Shown: positions 46,419 through 56,171 of the stretch, one piece after another
Layout: each line of letters opens with the position of its first letter
Position numbering within the stretch: the first letter of the stretch is position 1
NCBI GenBank assembly: GCA_030695205.1
Contig: JAUYTN010000019.1
Coordinates: 51,869 to 115,868, forward strand
DNA: 64,000 nt
Direction of reading: 5' to 3'
From: Burkholderiaceae bacterium
GTDB taxonomy: Bacteria > Pseudomonadota > Gammaproteobacteria > Burkholderiales > Burkholderiaceae_C
The notes under the pieces: model-generated
The model's input: only the letters and a program-made list of their open reading frames with translations
Told to the model about the DNA's origin: nothing
Databases searched by the model: none
Made by a program: the position numbers and the translations under genes

Positions 46419-48130
46419 CTGACATTCGCCGTTCTATTTTGTGGGTGATTTTTGGCTTCTCCATGGTCCTGATCTGGGACAAGTGGCAGTTGCACAACGG
46501 TCACCCTGCCACATTTTTTCCGCAAAGCCCCACGCCGGCTGCGGTGGCGCCTGCCCCGGCAGGCGCTGGCGATGTGCCCAGCGCCACCGCCCTGGGGGGG
46601 GCAGCGCCTGGCGCAGGTGTGGCCGCTGTGGGTACCACACAGACTGCTGCACCACGCGAGACCCGCGTGGTGAGCACCGATGTGCTCAAACTCACCTTTG
46701 ACCTCGAAGGCGGCTCTCTGGTGGGTGCTGATCTGCTGGCGCACCAGGAAGCCACGCTGTCGAGCAAAAACCAGGCGGTCAAGCCACTGACCCTGCTGAC
46801 CCAGGGGGCCAACCATGTGTACGTGGCTCAGTCTGGCCTGATTGGCGTGCCCGGCACCACCTTGCCCACCCACAAGACGCCCATGACCATGGTGTCTGCC
46901 GACACCACACTCCAAGACGGCCAGGACACGCTGGTGGTGCGCTTTGAGTCCGCCGATGTGGGCGGTGCCAAGCTGGTCAAAACCTACACCCTGCGCCGTG
47001 GCGAGTACCTGATTCCGGTCACCCACGAAGTGATCAACACCGGCACGACTGCGCTGTCGCCCCAGCTGTATCTGCAGCTGGTGCGCGACGCCAGCAAAGG
47101 CGAGAACGAAACTCCGTTCTACTCCACCTTCACAGGTCCTGCGGTGTTCACCCAGGCCGCGAAGTACCAGAAGATCGAGTTTGCCGACATTGAAAAAGGC
47201 AAGGCCGATTTCATCAAGGTGGCGTCCGATGGCTACGTGGCCATGGTGCAGCACTACTTCGCCTCGGCCTGGTTGCTGGGCGACGGTGTGGAGCGTGAGC
47301 ACTTTGCCCGCCGTTTGCCGGACACCAACCCGGCGCTGTATTCGGTCGGCATGATCACGGCCGTGGGCACGCTGACGCCTGGCCAGTCCAAGGCCCTGGA
47401 AACTCGGCTGTTTGTGGGCCCGCAGGCAGAAAAGGTGCTGGAGCAGGTCGCTCCTGGCCTGGAGCTGGTGAAAGACTACGGTTGGCTCACCATGCTGGCC
47501 AAACCGCTGTACTGGTTGCTGGAAAAAATCCATGGGTTCGTGGCCAACTGGGGCTGGGCCATTGTGTTGCTGGTGGTGCTGCTCAAGGCCGCGTTCTACT
47601 GGCTCAATGCCATGGCCTATCGCAGCATGGCCAAGATGAAGGCGATCAACCCCCGCATCACCGAGATGCGCGAGCGCCTCAAGGACAACCCGCAGCAAAT
47701 GCAGATGGAGATGATGAAGATCTACCGCGAGGAAAAGGTCAACCCCATGGGTGGCTGTTTCCCCATCATGATCCAGATTCCGGTCTTCATTGCGCTGTAC
47801 TGGGTGCTGCTGTCCAGCGTGGAAATGCGCAACGCGCCCTGGGCGCTGTGGATCACCGACCTGTCGTCGCCCGACCCCTGGTACATCCTGCCCCTGGTCA
47901 TGGCCGTGACGACCATGATCCAGACCGCCCTCAACCCGCTGCCGCCCGATCCGCTGCAGGCCAAGCTGATGTGGTTCATGCCACTGGCCTTCTCTGTCAT
48001 GTTCTTCTTCTTCCCGTCCGGCCTGGTGCTGTACTGGATCACGAACAACGTGCTGACCATTGCCCAGCAGGCCTACATCAACCACAGCATGGGCGTGCCG
48101 CTGAAGTTCAGCATGCCCAAGTTCAAGTGA
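46415..48130 (+). CDS. yidC: Membrane protein insertase YidC
   Basis: This 571-residue inner-membrane insertase has a short N-terminal membrane anchor (SILWVIFGFSMVLIWDKW), a large periplasmic beta domain (about 90-360), and the five-span Oxa1-type core (VANWGWAIVLLVVLLKAAFY; then FPIMIQIPVFIALYWVLLSS). The C-terminus has LPSGLVLYW-type sequence (FFPSGLVLYWITNNV). It inserts membrane proteins with or without SecYEG. The start ATG 46415 overlaps yidD; the longer frame upstream is yidD shadow. Confidence 0.97.
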   Translation: MTDIRRSILWVIFGFSMVLIWDKWQLHNGHPATFFPQSPTPAAVAPAPAGAGDVPSATALGGAAPGAGVAAVGTTQTAAPRETRVVSTDVLKLTFDLEGGSLVGADLLAHQEATLSSKNQAVKPLTLLTQGANHVYVAQSGLIGVPGTTLPTHKTPMTMVSADTTLQDGQDTLVVRFESADVGGAKLVKTYTLRRGEYLIPVTHEVINTGTTALSPQLYLQLVRDASKGENETPFYSTFTGPAVFTQAAKYQKIEFADIEKGKADFIKVASDGYVAMVQHYFASAWLLGDGVEREHFARRLPDTNPALYSVGMITAVGTLTPGQSKALETRLFVGPQAEKVLEQVAPGLELVKDYGWLTMLAKPLYWLLEKIHGFVANWGWAIVLLVVLLKAAFYWLNAMAYRSMAKMKAINPRITEMRERLKDNPQQMQMEMMKIYREEKVNPMGGCFPIMIQIPVFIALYWVLLSSVEMRNAPWALWITDLSSPDPWYILPLVMAVTTMIQTALNPLPPDPLQAKLMWFMPLAFSVMFFFFPSGLVLYWITNNVLTIAQQAYINHSMGVPLKFSMPKFK

Positions 48131-48154
48131 ACCTCGCCTGATCAGTCCCACAGG

Positions 48155-48187
48155 GGCCGCGCACGCCGCAAGGTGGCGCGGCCTTTT
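48155..48187 (+). terminator. Intrinsic terminator after yidC
   Basis: A perfect 8-base stem (GGCCGCGC / GCGCGGCC) with a 13-base loop is followed by TTTT and a second T-run. It lies 25 bases after the yidC stop. It separates the rpmH-rnpA-yidD-yidC unit from mnmE. Confidence 0.8.
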
Positions 48188-48207
48188 GCCTTTTGGAGTG
48201 CGCCCAC

Positions 48208-49635
48208 ATGTTCAGCCGCCAGCAAGACCCCATCGTGGCCATTGCCACTGCCCCAGGGCGCGGAGCCGTTGGCATCGTCCGGGTGTCGGGCAAAGGCCTG
48301 TCGCCGCTGGTGCAGGCCCTGTTCGGGCGCAGCTTGCGGGCGCGCGAGGCCACCTATCTGCCGTTTCGGGGGGCAGACGGCCAGCCCATCGACCACGGCC
48401 TGGCACTGTGGTTTCCCGCGCCGCACTCGTTCACCGGGGAAGATGTGCTGGAGCTGCAGGCACACGGCGGGCCGGTGGTGCTGCAGCTGCTGCTGGCCCG
48501 CTGCCTGGAGGTGGCGGGCCAGCAGCAGGCGCCGGGCGCTGCCGCTGCGGCAGGCGCTGGGGCTGTGGTGTTGGCGGGCTTGCGGGTGGCCCAGCCCGGC
48601 GAGTTCAGCCAGCGGGCTTTCCTGAACAACAAGCTGGACCTGGCCCAGGCCGAGGCGATTGCCGACCTGATCGACGCCAGCACCGAGGCGGCGGCCAGGA
48701 GCGCCAGCCGCAGCCTCTCGGGCGAATTCAGCCGCGACATCCATGCGCTGCGCGATGCCCTCATCCACCTGCGCATGCTGGTGGAGGCGACGCTGGATTT
48801 TCCGGAGGAAGAAATCGACTTTCTGCGCAAGGCAGACGCAGCAGGGCAGCTGCAAAAGCTGCAGTTGGCGCTGACCCAGGTTCGGCAGCGTGCCCGCCAG
48901 GGTGCGCTGCTGCGCGAGGGCATACGGGTGGTCATTGCGGGGCAGCCCAACGCGGGCAAAAGTTCGCTGCTCAACGCGCTGGCCGGGGCCGAGCTGGCCA
49001 TCGTCACCCCCATTGCGGGTACCACCCGCGACAAGGTGGAGCAGACCATACAGATCGAGGGGGTGCCGCTGCACGTGATCGACACCGCGGGGCTGCGCGA
49101 CAGCACCGACGAGGTCGAGCAAATAGGCATAGCCCGCGCCTGGGAGGCCATTCACAGCGCCGACGCAGTGCTGATGCTCCACGACCTGACCCGATGCGGT
49201 GACCCTGAATACATAGCTGCTGACGCAGACATAGCAAGCGCTATCGGCCAAAAAGATCATCAAATTCATCTGTGGAACAAGTGCGACGTCTGTGTGCCCG
49301 AAGCCCTGGCACGCGTGGCCGATGGCGATCTCGCCATTTCAGCCAAGGCTGGGCTGGGTCTGGCGCCGCTGCGCCAGCGCCTGCTGCAGGCAGTGGGTTG
49401 GCAGAGTGCTCCCGAGGGGGTGTACATGGCCCGCGAGCGGCATGTGCTCGCCCTGGCAGCGGTGGGTGACCACCTCGATCTGGCCGCCCAGTGGCTGGGG
49501 CATGCCAACGAGCACCTCGATTTGCTGGCCGAAGAACTCCGCCTGGCCCAGGCGGCGTTGGGCGACATCACGGGAGAGTTTTCGGCAGATGACTTGCTGG
49601 GCGAAATTTTCAGCCGTTTTTGCATCGGAAAGTGA
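48208..49635 (+). CDS. mnmE: tRNA uridine-5-carboxymethylaminomethyl modification GTPase, carrying an internal repeat
   Basis: This 475-residue GTPase, with MnmG, modifies the wobble uridine of tRNAs. The N-terminal folate-binding domain starts [20 protein letters not shown]. The G domain has G1 [17 protein letters not shown]2 TTRDKVEQ, G3 DTAGLRDS and G4 WNKCD. The C-terminus ends FCIGK with the conserved cysteine. I start at ATG 48208 after TTGGAG. Two variable inserts are visible: an alanine-rich stretch near residue 110, and [20 protein letters not shown] (about 335-353), encoded by dispersed repeat R8 just before the G4 NKxD. The frame stays open, so the protein should be functional. Confidence 0.96.
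   Translation: MFSRQQDPIVAIATAPGRGAVGIVRVSGKGLSPLVQALFGRSLRAREATYLPFRGADGQPIDHGLALWFPAPHSFTGEDVLELQAHGGPVVLQLLLARCLEVAGQQQAPGAAAAAGAGAVVLAGLRVAQPGEFSQRAFLNNKLDLAQAEAIADLIDASTEAAARSASRSLSGEFSRDIHALRDALIHLRMLVEATLDFPEEEIDFLRKADAAGQLQKLQLALTQVRQRARQGALLREGIRVVIAGQPNAGKSSLLNALAGAELAIVTPIAGTTRDKVEQTIQIEGVPLHVIDTAGLRDSTDEVEQIGIARAWEAIHSADAVLMLHDLTRCGDPEYIAADADIASAIGQKDHQIHLWNKCDVCVPEALARVADGDLAISAKAGLGLAPLRQRLLQAVGWQSAPEGVYMARERHVLALAAVGDHLDLAAQWLGHANEHLDLLAEELRLAQAALGDITGEFSADDLLGEIFSRFCIGK
49212..49267 (+). repeat. Dispersed repeat, copy R8, in frame inside mnmE
   Basis: The plus strand reads CATAGCTGCTGACGCAGA, CATAGCAAGCGCTATCGGCC, then AAAAAGATCATCAAATTC. ATAGCTGCT, AAGCGCTA and GGCC match copies R6 and R7 at the same spacing. 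The insert is translated without a stop and lies at the end of a variable loop before the G4 motif. The codons around it are much more AT-rich than the rest of the gene. Confidence 0.8.
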
Positions 49636-49694
49636 AACCAGCGTCGCAGCCAGGCGGTGGATGATTCGGCGCATCCTTGGTAGGAAACCTGCAC

Positions 49695-50075
49695 ATGTAC
49701 ATCGGTCAGCTGTCCAAACGCTCGGGCGCCTCGCGCAAGGCGATCTACCTGTATGAGGAGCTGGGGCTCATTCCCACACCGGTGCGACAGGGCACCTACC
49801 GCGTGTACCCGCCCGAGGTGGTGGGACTCATCCATGTCATCCGGTGTGCGCAGTCGCTGGGCTTCAGGCTGAGTGAGTTGGCTGAGGCCTTGCGCGACAC
49901 AACCGCCACCGGGCTGCCTGGGCCGGCGGTGTTGCTGGGGCACATTGCCCGCAAACAACAGGCCCTGCAGCGGCAGCAGCAGGCCATCCAGTGCCAGCTT
50001 GACCAGCTGCAAACCTTTGGCCAGCAGGTGCAGGACATGCCGCTGTCGGCGTGGAGGTGCCAAGAAAATACTTGA
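49695..50075 (+). CDS. MerR-family transcriptional regulator
   Basis: This 126-residue regulator has the MerR helix-turn-helix at the N-terminus (MYIGQLSKRSGASRKAIYLY, then GTYRVYPPEVVGLIHVIRCA). A dimerising coiled coil follows (HIARKQQALQRQQQAIQCQ). No metal-binding cysteine pair is present in the effector region, so it probably senses an organic or redox signal. The stop lies inside the promoter of the next gene, where a 16-base palindrome forms its likely operator. ATG 49695 is chosen over a TTG six codons upstream. Confidence 0.88.
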   Translation: MYIGQLSKRSGASRKAIYLYEELGLIPTPVRQGTYRVYPPEVVGLIHVIRCAQSLGFRLSELAEALRDTTATGLPGPAVLLGHIARKQQALQRQQQAIQCQLDQLQTFGQQVQDMPLSAWRCQENT

Positions 50076-50103
50076 CCTTGCCCCTAGGGGCAAACTTTAG
50101 AGT
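50072..50103 (+). promoter_or_regulatory. MerR-type promoter with 16-bp palindromic operator
   Basis: TTGACC (50072-50077) is followed by a perfect palindrome TTGCCCCTAGGGGCAA (50078-50093) and a -10-like TAGAGT at 50098-50103. The spacer is 20 bases (19 if TTAGAG is used). Palindrome-filled, overlong spacers are the hallmark of MerR-activated promoters. The -35 overlaps the merR stop codon, so the regulator controls the reductase gene downstream. Confidence 0.75.
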
Positions 50104-50133
50104 GCAGGTTTTCTCCACTCGAAAGGAGCCTGC

Positions 50134-50712
50134 ATGGGCAAACGTGTTCTGGTCATTCTTGGTCATCCCTCTGACGACAGCCTGTGCGCCGCGCTGGCCG
50201 ATGCCTACGCGCAGGGCGCTCGCTCGGCGGGTCATGAGGTCAGGCGCCTGGCGCTGGGCCAGCTGCGGTTTGACCCCCTGCTGCACCACGGTTATGCCGC
50301 CGAGCAGGCGCTGGAGCCCGACCTGGTCGAGGCGCAGCAAGCCATCGTGTGGGCCCAGCACACCGTGTGGGTGTACCCCATCTGGTGGGGTGCCATGCCG
50401 GCGCTCCTCAAGGGATTTGTGGACCGCACCTTCTTGCCGGGGTTTGCGTTTCGGTTCCGAGAGGGCCGATCCCTGCCCGAGCAGCTGCTCGTTGGCCGCT
50501 CCGCCCACCTGCTGGTGACCATGGACACGCCACCCTGGTACTACCGGTGGGTGTACCGCATGCCTGCCCACCAGCAGATGAAGCGAACCATTCTGGGGTT
50601 CTGTGGCTTTGATCCGGTGGATATCACCAGCTTTGGCCCGGTGCGCAGCGCCGACGCAGCCCGGCGCGCGCGCTGGCTGGCGCAGGCCCATGCCTGCGGC
50701 GCACGCGCCTGA
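50134..50712 (+). CDS. NAD(P)H-dependent oxidoreductase, flavodoxin/NQO fold
   Basis: This 192-residue protein begins MGKRVLVILGHPSDDSLCAA and has YPIWWGAMPALLKGFVDRTF and MDTPPWYYRWVY, typical of the NAD(P)H dehydrogenase (quinone)/modulator-of-drug-activity family. It probably binds FMN or FAD and reduces quinones or similar acceptors by two electrons. It follows the MerR-type promoter and was probably regulated by the upstream MerR protein in response to an electrophilic or redox-active compound. The start ATG 50134 follows AAAGGAG. Confidence 0.88.
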   Translation: MGKRVLVILGHPSDDSLCAALADAYAQGARSAGHEVRRLALGQLRFDPLLHHGYAAEQALEPDLVEAQQAIVWAQHTVWVYPIWWGAMPALLKGFVDRTFLPGFAFRFREGRSLPEQLLVGRSAHLLVTMDTPPWYYRWVYRMPAHQQMKRTILGFCGFDPVDITSFGPVRSADAARRARWLAQAHACGARA

Positions 50713-50763
50713 GCAAAGGAATCGATGCTTTGAACCGATGGAACAACCTGAAGGAGAACAGGC

Positions 50764-51663
50764 ATGCAATGGATACAGAAATACTTGGTGTTGGGCCTGG
50801 TCGCAAACTCGACGGCCCTGTACGCCCTGGCACTGCACACGGGGCAGCCCACCGAGTGGGCGGTGCTGTTGGCTTCGGTGCTGACATTGGGGGTGGTCTG
50901 GGTGTTGGAGCGGCGGATCCCCTTTCGGCCGGGTTGGCGCAGAGGCAGCGGTGGCCACCAGGGCGATTGGAAGGTGGATGTGACCAGCGCAGGGGTGATC
51001 GTCGGGGTGGTGGACCCCTTACTCAAGGCGCTTGCTCCGCTGCTGCTGGTGCGGCTGTACGCTGCGGTGGGTGCTCCATTGGAGGCAGGTGCGCTGCTGG
51101 CAGGGCTCAGCCTGGGTGCGCAGGTGCTGGTGGTGCTGTTGGGGGCGGAGCTGGGCAAATACGTCGCTCACCGGCTGCACCACCGGTTGGCCCCGCTGTG
51201 GTGGCTGCATGCCATGCACCACAGCAGCACTCGGCTGTATGTGCTCAATGGCTTGCGCGTTCACCCGCTGAACCACGCGCTGAACTTTGCCCTGTCGGTG
51301 CTGCCGCTCATGCTGCTGGGTGCGTCGCCCGAGGCCATCTGGGCCTACCTGGCCCTGACGCAGCCGGTTCTGCTGTTGCAGCACGCCAACATCGACCTGC
51401 GCCACGGCTGGCTCAACCGGGTGTTCAGCACGCCCGAGGTGCACCGGTGGCACCACAGCACCCACCCGCAAGAGGCCAACAGCAACTTTGGCAGTACCTT
51501 GATGCTTTGGGACCACTTGCTGGGTACCTACCGGGCAGCCGAGGGTTTTGACAAATCACGGCAAGTGGGCTTGTTTGCAGCATCAGGGGCCAGCTATCCG
51601 GGCAGCAGTGGCTATGTGCGCCAGCTCATGTCCATGTGGCGGGCACCGTGCTGCCGGGTTTGA
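50764..51663 (+). CDS. Fatty acid hydroxylase/sterol desaturase-family membrane protein
   Basis: This 299-residue integral membrane protein has four or so hydrophobic spans. The di-iron histidine boxes are ELGKYVAHRLHH near 142-153, LHAMHHSSTRLY and TPEVHRWHHSTHP. The family uses a non-haem di-iron centre to hydroxylate or desaturate lipids; the substrate here is unknown. Its position 51 bases after the MerR-controlled reductase suggests co-transcription with it. The start ATG 50764 follows AAGGAGAAC. Confidence 0.85.
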   Translation: MQWIQKYLVLGLVANSTALYALALHTGQPTEWAVLLASVLTLGVVWVLERRIPFRPGWRRGSGGHQGDWKVDVTSAGVIVGVVDPLLKALAPLLLVRLYAAVGAPLEAGALLAGLSLGAQVLVVLLGAELGKYVAHRLHHRLAPLWWLHAMHHSSTRLYVLNGLRVHPLNHALNFALSVLPLMLLGASPEAIWAYLALTQPVLLLQHANIDLRHGWLNRVFSTPEVHRWHHSTHPQEANSNFGSTLMLWDHLLGTYRAAEGFDKSRQVGLFAASGASYPGSSGYVRQLMSMWRAPCCRV

Positions 51664-51883
51664 TGCGGTCACCTGGTTTTGGCGGGTCAATCTGCCGGTG
51701 ATGCCCAATTCGCTCCGTTGGACCTCGGCATGGACCCCGATGGCCCCCACAACCGTGGCGGCCTGAGTGTGCCTTTCCATCCCGCCTCCTATGGGGGTGC
51801 GGTGCCGGTGTTGTTCATGGGCTGGTTTGTGGCCAACCATGCGCTCGAGCAAACGGTTTGCAGTGGTTATGTCTCTTATAAAT
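51664..51883 (+). other. Unassigned interval after the hydroxylase-family gene
   Basis: A short open frame (51679-51885, 68 codons) contains MDPDGPHNRGGL and FHPASYGGAVPVLFMGWF. I recognise no family, and codon character and length are not convincing, so I do not call it a gene. CTCTTAT-AA-ATAAGAG forms a small hairpin at its end, next to repeat R9. Confidence 0.4.
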
Positions 51884-51938
51884 AAGAGCTAACTATTCAT
51901 ATAGTAAAAGCGATAAATGCCAAAAAACTTATGAATTT
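51884..51938 (+). repeat. Dispersed repeat, copy R9
   Basis: The blocks are GAGCTAACTAT, TCATATAGTAAAAGCG, ATAAATGCCAAAAAACTTATGAA. AGCT, AAAGCG and GCCAAAAA occur in the same order and spacing as in R1 and R8. It lies in the gap before the apt stop, between convergent genes. Confidence 0.6.
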
Positions 51939-51948
51939 CTGCTGAAAG

Positions 51949-52494
51949 TCAGTGCCCGGCAAAGTCCACCAGTGTGAACAGGGGCAGGCCGCTTTCTTTC
52001 AGGCGGTCAGAGCCACCCAGCTCTGGCAAGTCCACGATGGCCGCGCCCTCCACGACGGTGGCGCCCAGCTTTTCCAGCAATTTTTTGCCGGCCATCATGG
52101 TGCCGCCGGTGGCAATCAGGTCGTCGATCAGCAGCACCCGGTCGCCGGGTTTGACGGCGTCGGTGTGCAGCTCCACGGTGGCGCTGCCGTACTCCAGCTC
52201 GTAGGTTTCTTCCACGGTGGTGAAGGGCAGCTTGCCTTTCTTGCGGATGGGCACAAAGCCCAGACCCAGGCAATAGGCCACCGCCGAGCCGATGATGAAG
52301 CCTCGCGCATCCAGTCCCGCCACCACTGTGGGCTTGCGGGCGGGGTCCATGTAGCGGTGCACAAAGGCGTCAACCAGCACACGAAACACCAGCGGGTCTT
52401 GCAGCAGGGGGGTGATGTCGCGGAACTGCACGCCCGGCGCGGGCCAATCGGGCACGGTGCGGATGTGGGACTTCAGGTAGGCAGAGGTGTCCAT
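51949..52494 (-). CDS. apt: Adenine phosphoribosyltransferase
   Basis: This 181-residue purine-salvage enzyme makes AMP from adenine and PRPP. The PRPP loop is [19 protein letters not shown]; the adenine-binding region is [12 protein letters not shown] and [23 protein letters not shown] 52494 ([12 protein letters not shown]) gives the normal length; the longer open frame upstream is not conserved. It lies downstream of the Kef-type antiporter on the same strand. Confidence 0.95.
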   Translation of the reverse strand: MDTSAYLKSHIRTVPDWPAPGVQFRDITPLLQDPLVFRVLVDAFVHRYMDPARKPTVVAGLDARGFIIGSAVAYCLGLGFVPIRKKGKLPFTTVEETYELEYGSATVELHTDAVKPGDRVLLIDDLIATGGTMMAGKKLLEKLGATVVEGAAIVDLPELGGSDRLKESGLPLFTLVDFAGH

Positions 52495-52555
52495 GGAGGG
52501 CCTTTTGTGGGAGCTGTGATGGGCGATGGGGAGCGATGGTGGGCGATGAGCGGCA

Positions 52556-54538
52556 TCAGGCCATGGCCAGGCGCTCTTCGGCCAGTGCCAGTGCAGTGGG
52601 TTTGCCGCTGAGTACCAGGGTATCGCCTTCACGCAGCACGGTGTTGTCATCGAAGGGGCACGACTTGCCCTGGCTGCGCAGGCTGACCACGCGCGCTTGC
52701 ACCTCGTCGAGCAACAGGTCGGCCAGGGTTTGGCCGACGCAGCGGGAACCCGCCGGCAGGGTGTAGGGGCTCAGGTGCTCGCTGTTGACCTCGTCGGCGT
52801 TGTCGTCGTCGCCCCCGTGGAAGTAACCGCGCAGCAGGCCGTAGCGCTCTTCGCGCTGCTCCTGCACCATGCGCAAAACCTTGCGCACCGGCACACCCAC
52901 CAGGGCCAGTGCGTGGCTGGCGAGCATCAGGCTGGCCTCAATGGCTTCAGGCACCACCTCGGTGGCGCCGGCGGTTTGCAGCGCATCCAGGTTGGCATCG
53001 TCCAGGGTACGCACCACCACTGGCAAATGAGGGGCCAGCTCTCGCAGGTGGCCCAGCACCTTGAGCGCACTGGCGTTGTCGATGTACGTGATGGCCACCG
53101 CACTTGCCCGCGACAACCCGGCTGCTGTCAGCGCCTGGGCGCGTGTGGCATCTCCGAACACGACAGAGTCTCCGGCGGCGGCGGCTTTGCGCACCCGGTC
53201 GGGGTCCAGGTCCAGTGCCATGTATGGAATGCCCGCTTTTTCCAGCAGGCGGGCCAGGTTCTGACCGCAGCGGCCGTAGCCACAAATGACCACATGGCCC
53301 TGTGCAGCGATGGATTTTTTGACGATGCTCGTCATCTGCACCGACTGCATCAGCCAGTCGCTGCCCACCAGCCTCATGACCAGTGGGTTGGTGCCCATGA
53401 TGATGAATGGCGTGGCCAGCATGGACAGCACCATGGCGGCCAGCACGGGGTTGAACAGCTCGGGGGGCACCAGGTTGTTCTGCCCCGCCAGCGTCAGCAG
53501 CACAAAGCCGAATTCACCGGCCTGTGCCAGGTACAGGCCGGTGCGCAGCGAGGTGCCCAGGCTGGCCCCCAGCAGCTTGGCCAGCCCCGTGATCAGCACC
53601 AACTTGAACAGCACCGGCACGGTGACCAGCAGCAGCACCAGCGGCCAGCGCTCCAGCACCAGGCGCCAGTCAAGCATCATGCCGATGGTGATGAAAAACA
53701 GCCCCAGCAGCACGTCGTGGAAGGGCCGGATGTCGGTTTCCACCTGGTGCTTGTATTCCGTCTCTGAAATCAGCATGCCCGCCACGAACGAGCCCAGGGC
53801 CATGGACAGCCCGGCGTGTTCGGTTACCCAGGCCAGACCCAAGGTAATCAGCAGCAGGTTGAGCATGAACAGCTCGTCGCTCTTGCGCCGCGCCACCTGG
53901 TTGAGCCACCAGCGCAGCAGCTTTTGCCCGCCCGTCAGCAACAGGCCCAGCAGCACAATGGCCTTGACCACCGCCAGCCCCAAGGCCCACGCCAGTTCTG
54001 CCGGTGGTGAGCCCAGGGCCGGAATCAGCACCAGCAGGGGCACCACCGCCAGATCCTGGAACAGCAATATGCCTACCACCCGTTTGCCGTGGTCGGACTC
54101 CAGCTCCAGCCGCTCGGCCACCAGTTTGATGACGATGGCCGTGCTGCTCATGGACATGACGCCACCCAGGGCCAGTGCGGTTTGCCACTCCATGTGCCAC
54201 CAGGTCGGGATGGCCCATGCCAGGGCCAGCGAACCCAGCGTGACCAGCACCACCGTCAGCCCCACCTGTGCCAGGCCCAGGCCAAACACAAGGCTGCGCA
54301 TGGTCCGCAACTTGGGCAGGCTGAACTCAAGCCCAATCACAAACATCAGCAGCACCACGCCAAACTCGGCCAGGTAACGCACACCGGCCGAGTTTTGGGC
54401 CAGTGCCAACGCATTCGGGCCAATTACCACCCCCACGAACAGGTAGCCCAACATCGGCGGCAGCTTGAGCGACCGGCACGCCACCACGCCCAGCACAGCG
54501 GCCAACAGATACAGCAGGGTCAGGTCCAATCCGGTCAT
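52556..54538 (-). CDS. Kef-type monovalent cation:proton antiporter (CPA2 family)
   Basis: This 660-residue membrane protein has about twelve hydrophobic spans in the first 390 residues ([38 protein letters not shown]). A cytosolic RCK/TrkA_N domain follows, with the Rossmann motif [20 protein letters not shown] near 415-435. A TrkA_C domain lies near 570-655 ([20 protein letters not shown]). It probably exchanges K+ or Na+ for H+, gated by NAD(H) or glutathione adducts. It may be glutathione-gated like KefB/KefC, but the ancillary KefG-type partner is not beside it. The start is ATG 54538. Confidence 0.88.
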   Translation of the reverse strand: MTGLDLTLLYLLAAVLGVVACRSLKLPPMLGYLFVGVVIGPNALALAQNSAGVRYLAEFGVVLLMFVIGLEFSLPKLRTMRSLVFGLGLAQVGLTVVLVTLGSLALAWAIPTWWHMEWQTALALGGVMSMSSTAIVIKLVAERLELESDHGKRVVGILLFQDLAVVPLLVLIPALGSPPAELAWALGLAVVKAIVLLGLLLTGGQKLLRWWLNQVARRKSDELFMLNLLLITLGLAWVTEHAGLSMALGSFVAGMLISETEYKHQVETDIRPFHDVLLGLFFITIGMMLDWRLVLERWPLVLLLVTVPVLFKLVLITGLAKLLGASLGTSLRTGLYLAQAGEFGFVLLTLAGQNNLVPPELFNPVLAAMVLSMLATPFIIMGTNPLVMRLVGSDWLMQSVQMTSIVKKSIAAQGHVVICGYGRCGQNLARLLEKAGIPYMALDLDPDRVRKAAAAGDSVVFGDATRAQALTAAGLSRASAVAITYIDNASALKVLGHLRELAPHLPVVVRTLDDANLDALQTAGATEVVPEAIEASLMLASHALALVGVPVRKVLRMVQEQREERYGLLRGYFHGGDDDNADEVNSEHLSPYTLPAGSRCVGQTLADLLLDEVQARVVSLRSQGKSCPFDDNTVLREGDTLVLSGKPTALALAEERLAMA

Positions 54539-54605
54539 GGCACTATGGTAACCATGCCCCCTGCGCATGGGCTGGTGCTGCGCATGCCTGACCGATAATG
54601 CAGGC

Positions 54606-55595
54606 ATGACCCCACCGACTCAGTTGGACCCCGCCCATGTCCTTGCCCTCGCCCGAGAGGCGTTGGCCACCGAAGCCCAGGCGGTGCAAGCTGCTGGGCA
54701 GCGGCTGGGTCCTGCGTTTGTGCAGGCTGTGGAGCTGGTGCTGCGGGTGCCAGGCCGCGTGGTTGTCATGGGCATGGGCAAGAGTGGCCATGTGGGCCGC
54801 AAGGTGGCCGCCACGCTGGCCTCCACCGGCACGCCCGCCATGTTCGTGCACCCGGCCGAGGCCAGCCACGGCGACCTGGGCATGATCACCCCGGCCGATG
54901 TGGTGCTGGCCATCAGCAACAGTGGCGAAAGCGACGAGCTCACGGTGCTGTTGCCCGTGCTCAAGCGCATGAATATTCCCCTGCTGGCCATGACGGCCCG
55001 CCCCGAGAGCACCTTGGCCCGCCATGCCCGTCAGGTGCTCGACACCAGTGTGGACAAAGAGGCTTGCCCGCTCAACCTTGCGCCCACAGCGAGCACCACG
55101 GTGCAGATGGCCATGGGCGATGCGCTGGCCGTGGCTCTTCTGGATGCCCGGGGTTTCAAGCCCGACGACTTTGCACGCAGCCACCCTGGCGGTGCGCTGG
55201 GCCGCAAGCTGCTGACCCATGTGCGCGACGTGATGCGCAGCGGCGACGCGGTGCCCCGCGCCAGCGCCAGCGCCACGGTCATGGCGCTCATGCGCGAAAT
55301 CAGCGCCAAGGGCCTGGGGGCCACCTCTGTGCTCAACGACGACGGCGACATTGTGGGCATCTTCACCGATGGAGACTTGCGCCGCCTCATCGAGCAGGGG
55401 GTCGATCTGCGCGCGGCCCTGGCTCGAGACGTCATGCACCCCAACCCACACACAGTGGCTGAGACGGCCTTGGCGGCAGATGCCGCACAGCTCATGGAGG
55501 TGCACCGCATTTCCAGTGTGCTGGTGGTCGATGCACAGGGCCGACTGTGTGGCGCGCTCAACACCCACGACCTCATGCGTGCGAAGGTCATCTGA
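54606..55595 (+). CDS. kdsD: D-arabinose-5-phosphate isomerase
   Basis: This 329-residue isomerase converts ribulose-5-phosphate to arabinose-5-phosphate for Kdo synthesis. The SIS sugar-isomerase domain has VVVMGMGKSGHVGRKVAATL, ISNSGESDELTVLLP and RSHPGGALGRKLL. Two CBS domains occupy about 205-329 (DVMHPNPHTVAETALAADAA). I start at ATG 54606 (MTPPTQLDPA). It heads the kdsD-kdsC-lptC cluster and is divergent from the antiporter gene. Confidence 0.93.
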   Translation: MTPPTQLDPAHVLALAREALATEAQAVQAAGQRLGPAFVQAVELVLRVPGRVVVMGMGKSGHVGRKVAATLASTGTPAMFVHPAEASHGDLGMITPADVVLAISNSGESDELTVLLPVLKRMNIPLLAMTARPESTLARHARQVLDTSVDKEACPLNLAPTASTTVQMAMGDALAVALLDARGFKPDDFARSHPGGALGRKLLTHVRDVMRSGDAVPRASASATVMALMREISAKGLGATSVLNDDGDIVGIFTDGDLRRLIEQGVDLRAALARDVMHPNPHTVAETALAADAAQLMEVHRISSVLVVDAQGRLCGALNTHDLMRAKVI

Positions 55596-56171
55596 ATGGC
55601 AATGCCCTCCTCCCCTCTGTCCTGTGTGCCGCCGCGACTCATGTTTGCGCCCGAACTGTTGCTCAAGGCCCAACCTGTGCGGGTGGTGTTTTTTGACGTG
55701 GACGGTGTCATGACCGATGGCGGGCTGCTGTTTACCGAGCACGGTGAAACCCTCAAGCGCTTCCATTCGTTGGACGGTCACGGCATCAAGCTGCTGCAAC
55801 GGGTGGGCATCACCCCGGCGGTGGTCACCGGTCGAGACTCTGCACCCCTGCGGGTGCGCCTGGCCGCGCTGGGGGTAACCCATGTGCGCTATGGCACCGA
55901 GGACAAGCGCCCAGCAGCAGAGGCCATCCTGGCTGAGTTGGGCCTGGACTGGTCACAGACTGCGGCCATGGGTGACGATTGGCCCGATGCGCCCTTGCTG
56001 CGCCGGGCGGCTCTGGCCTGCGCTCCGTGCGGTGCCCATGCAGAGATTCGCGCACTGGCCGACTTTGTGCCCGAGGCCCCGGCCGGGCACGGTGCGGTGC
56101 GTGGCCTGTGTGACCTGCTGCTGGTGGCCAGCGGCCACTACGCCCGGCTGTGGGATGAGTACGCTGCCTGA
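55596..56171 (+). CDS. kdsC: 3-deoxy-manno-octulosonate-8-phosphatase
   Basis: This is a 191-residue HAD phosphatase of the C0 type without a cap. Motif I is VFFDVDGVMTDG near 31-42, motif II is VVTGRDS, motif III lysine is in GTEDKRPAAE, and motif IV is MGDDWPDAPLL. It removes phosphate from Kdo-8-phosphate. The ATG directly follows the kdsD stop. An internal start at MFAPELLLKAQ would also be plausible. Confidence 0.93.
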   Translation: MAMPSSPLSCVPPRLMFAPELLLKAQPVRVVFFDVDGVMTDGGLLFTEHGETLKRFHSLDGHGIKLLQRVGITPAVVTGRDSAPLRVRLAALGVTHVRYGTEDKRPAAEAILAELGLDWSQTAAMGDDWPDAPLLRRAALACAPCGAHAEIRALADFVPEAPAGHGAVRGLCDLLLVASGHYARLWDEYAA

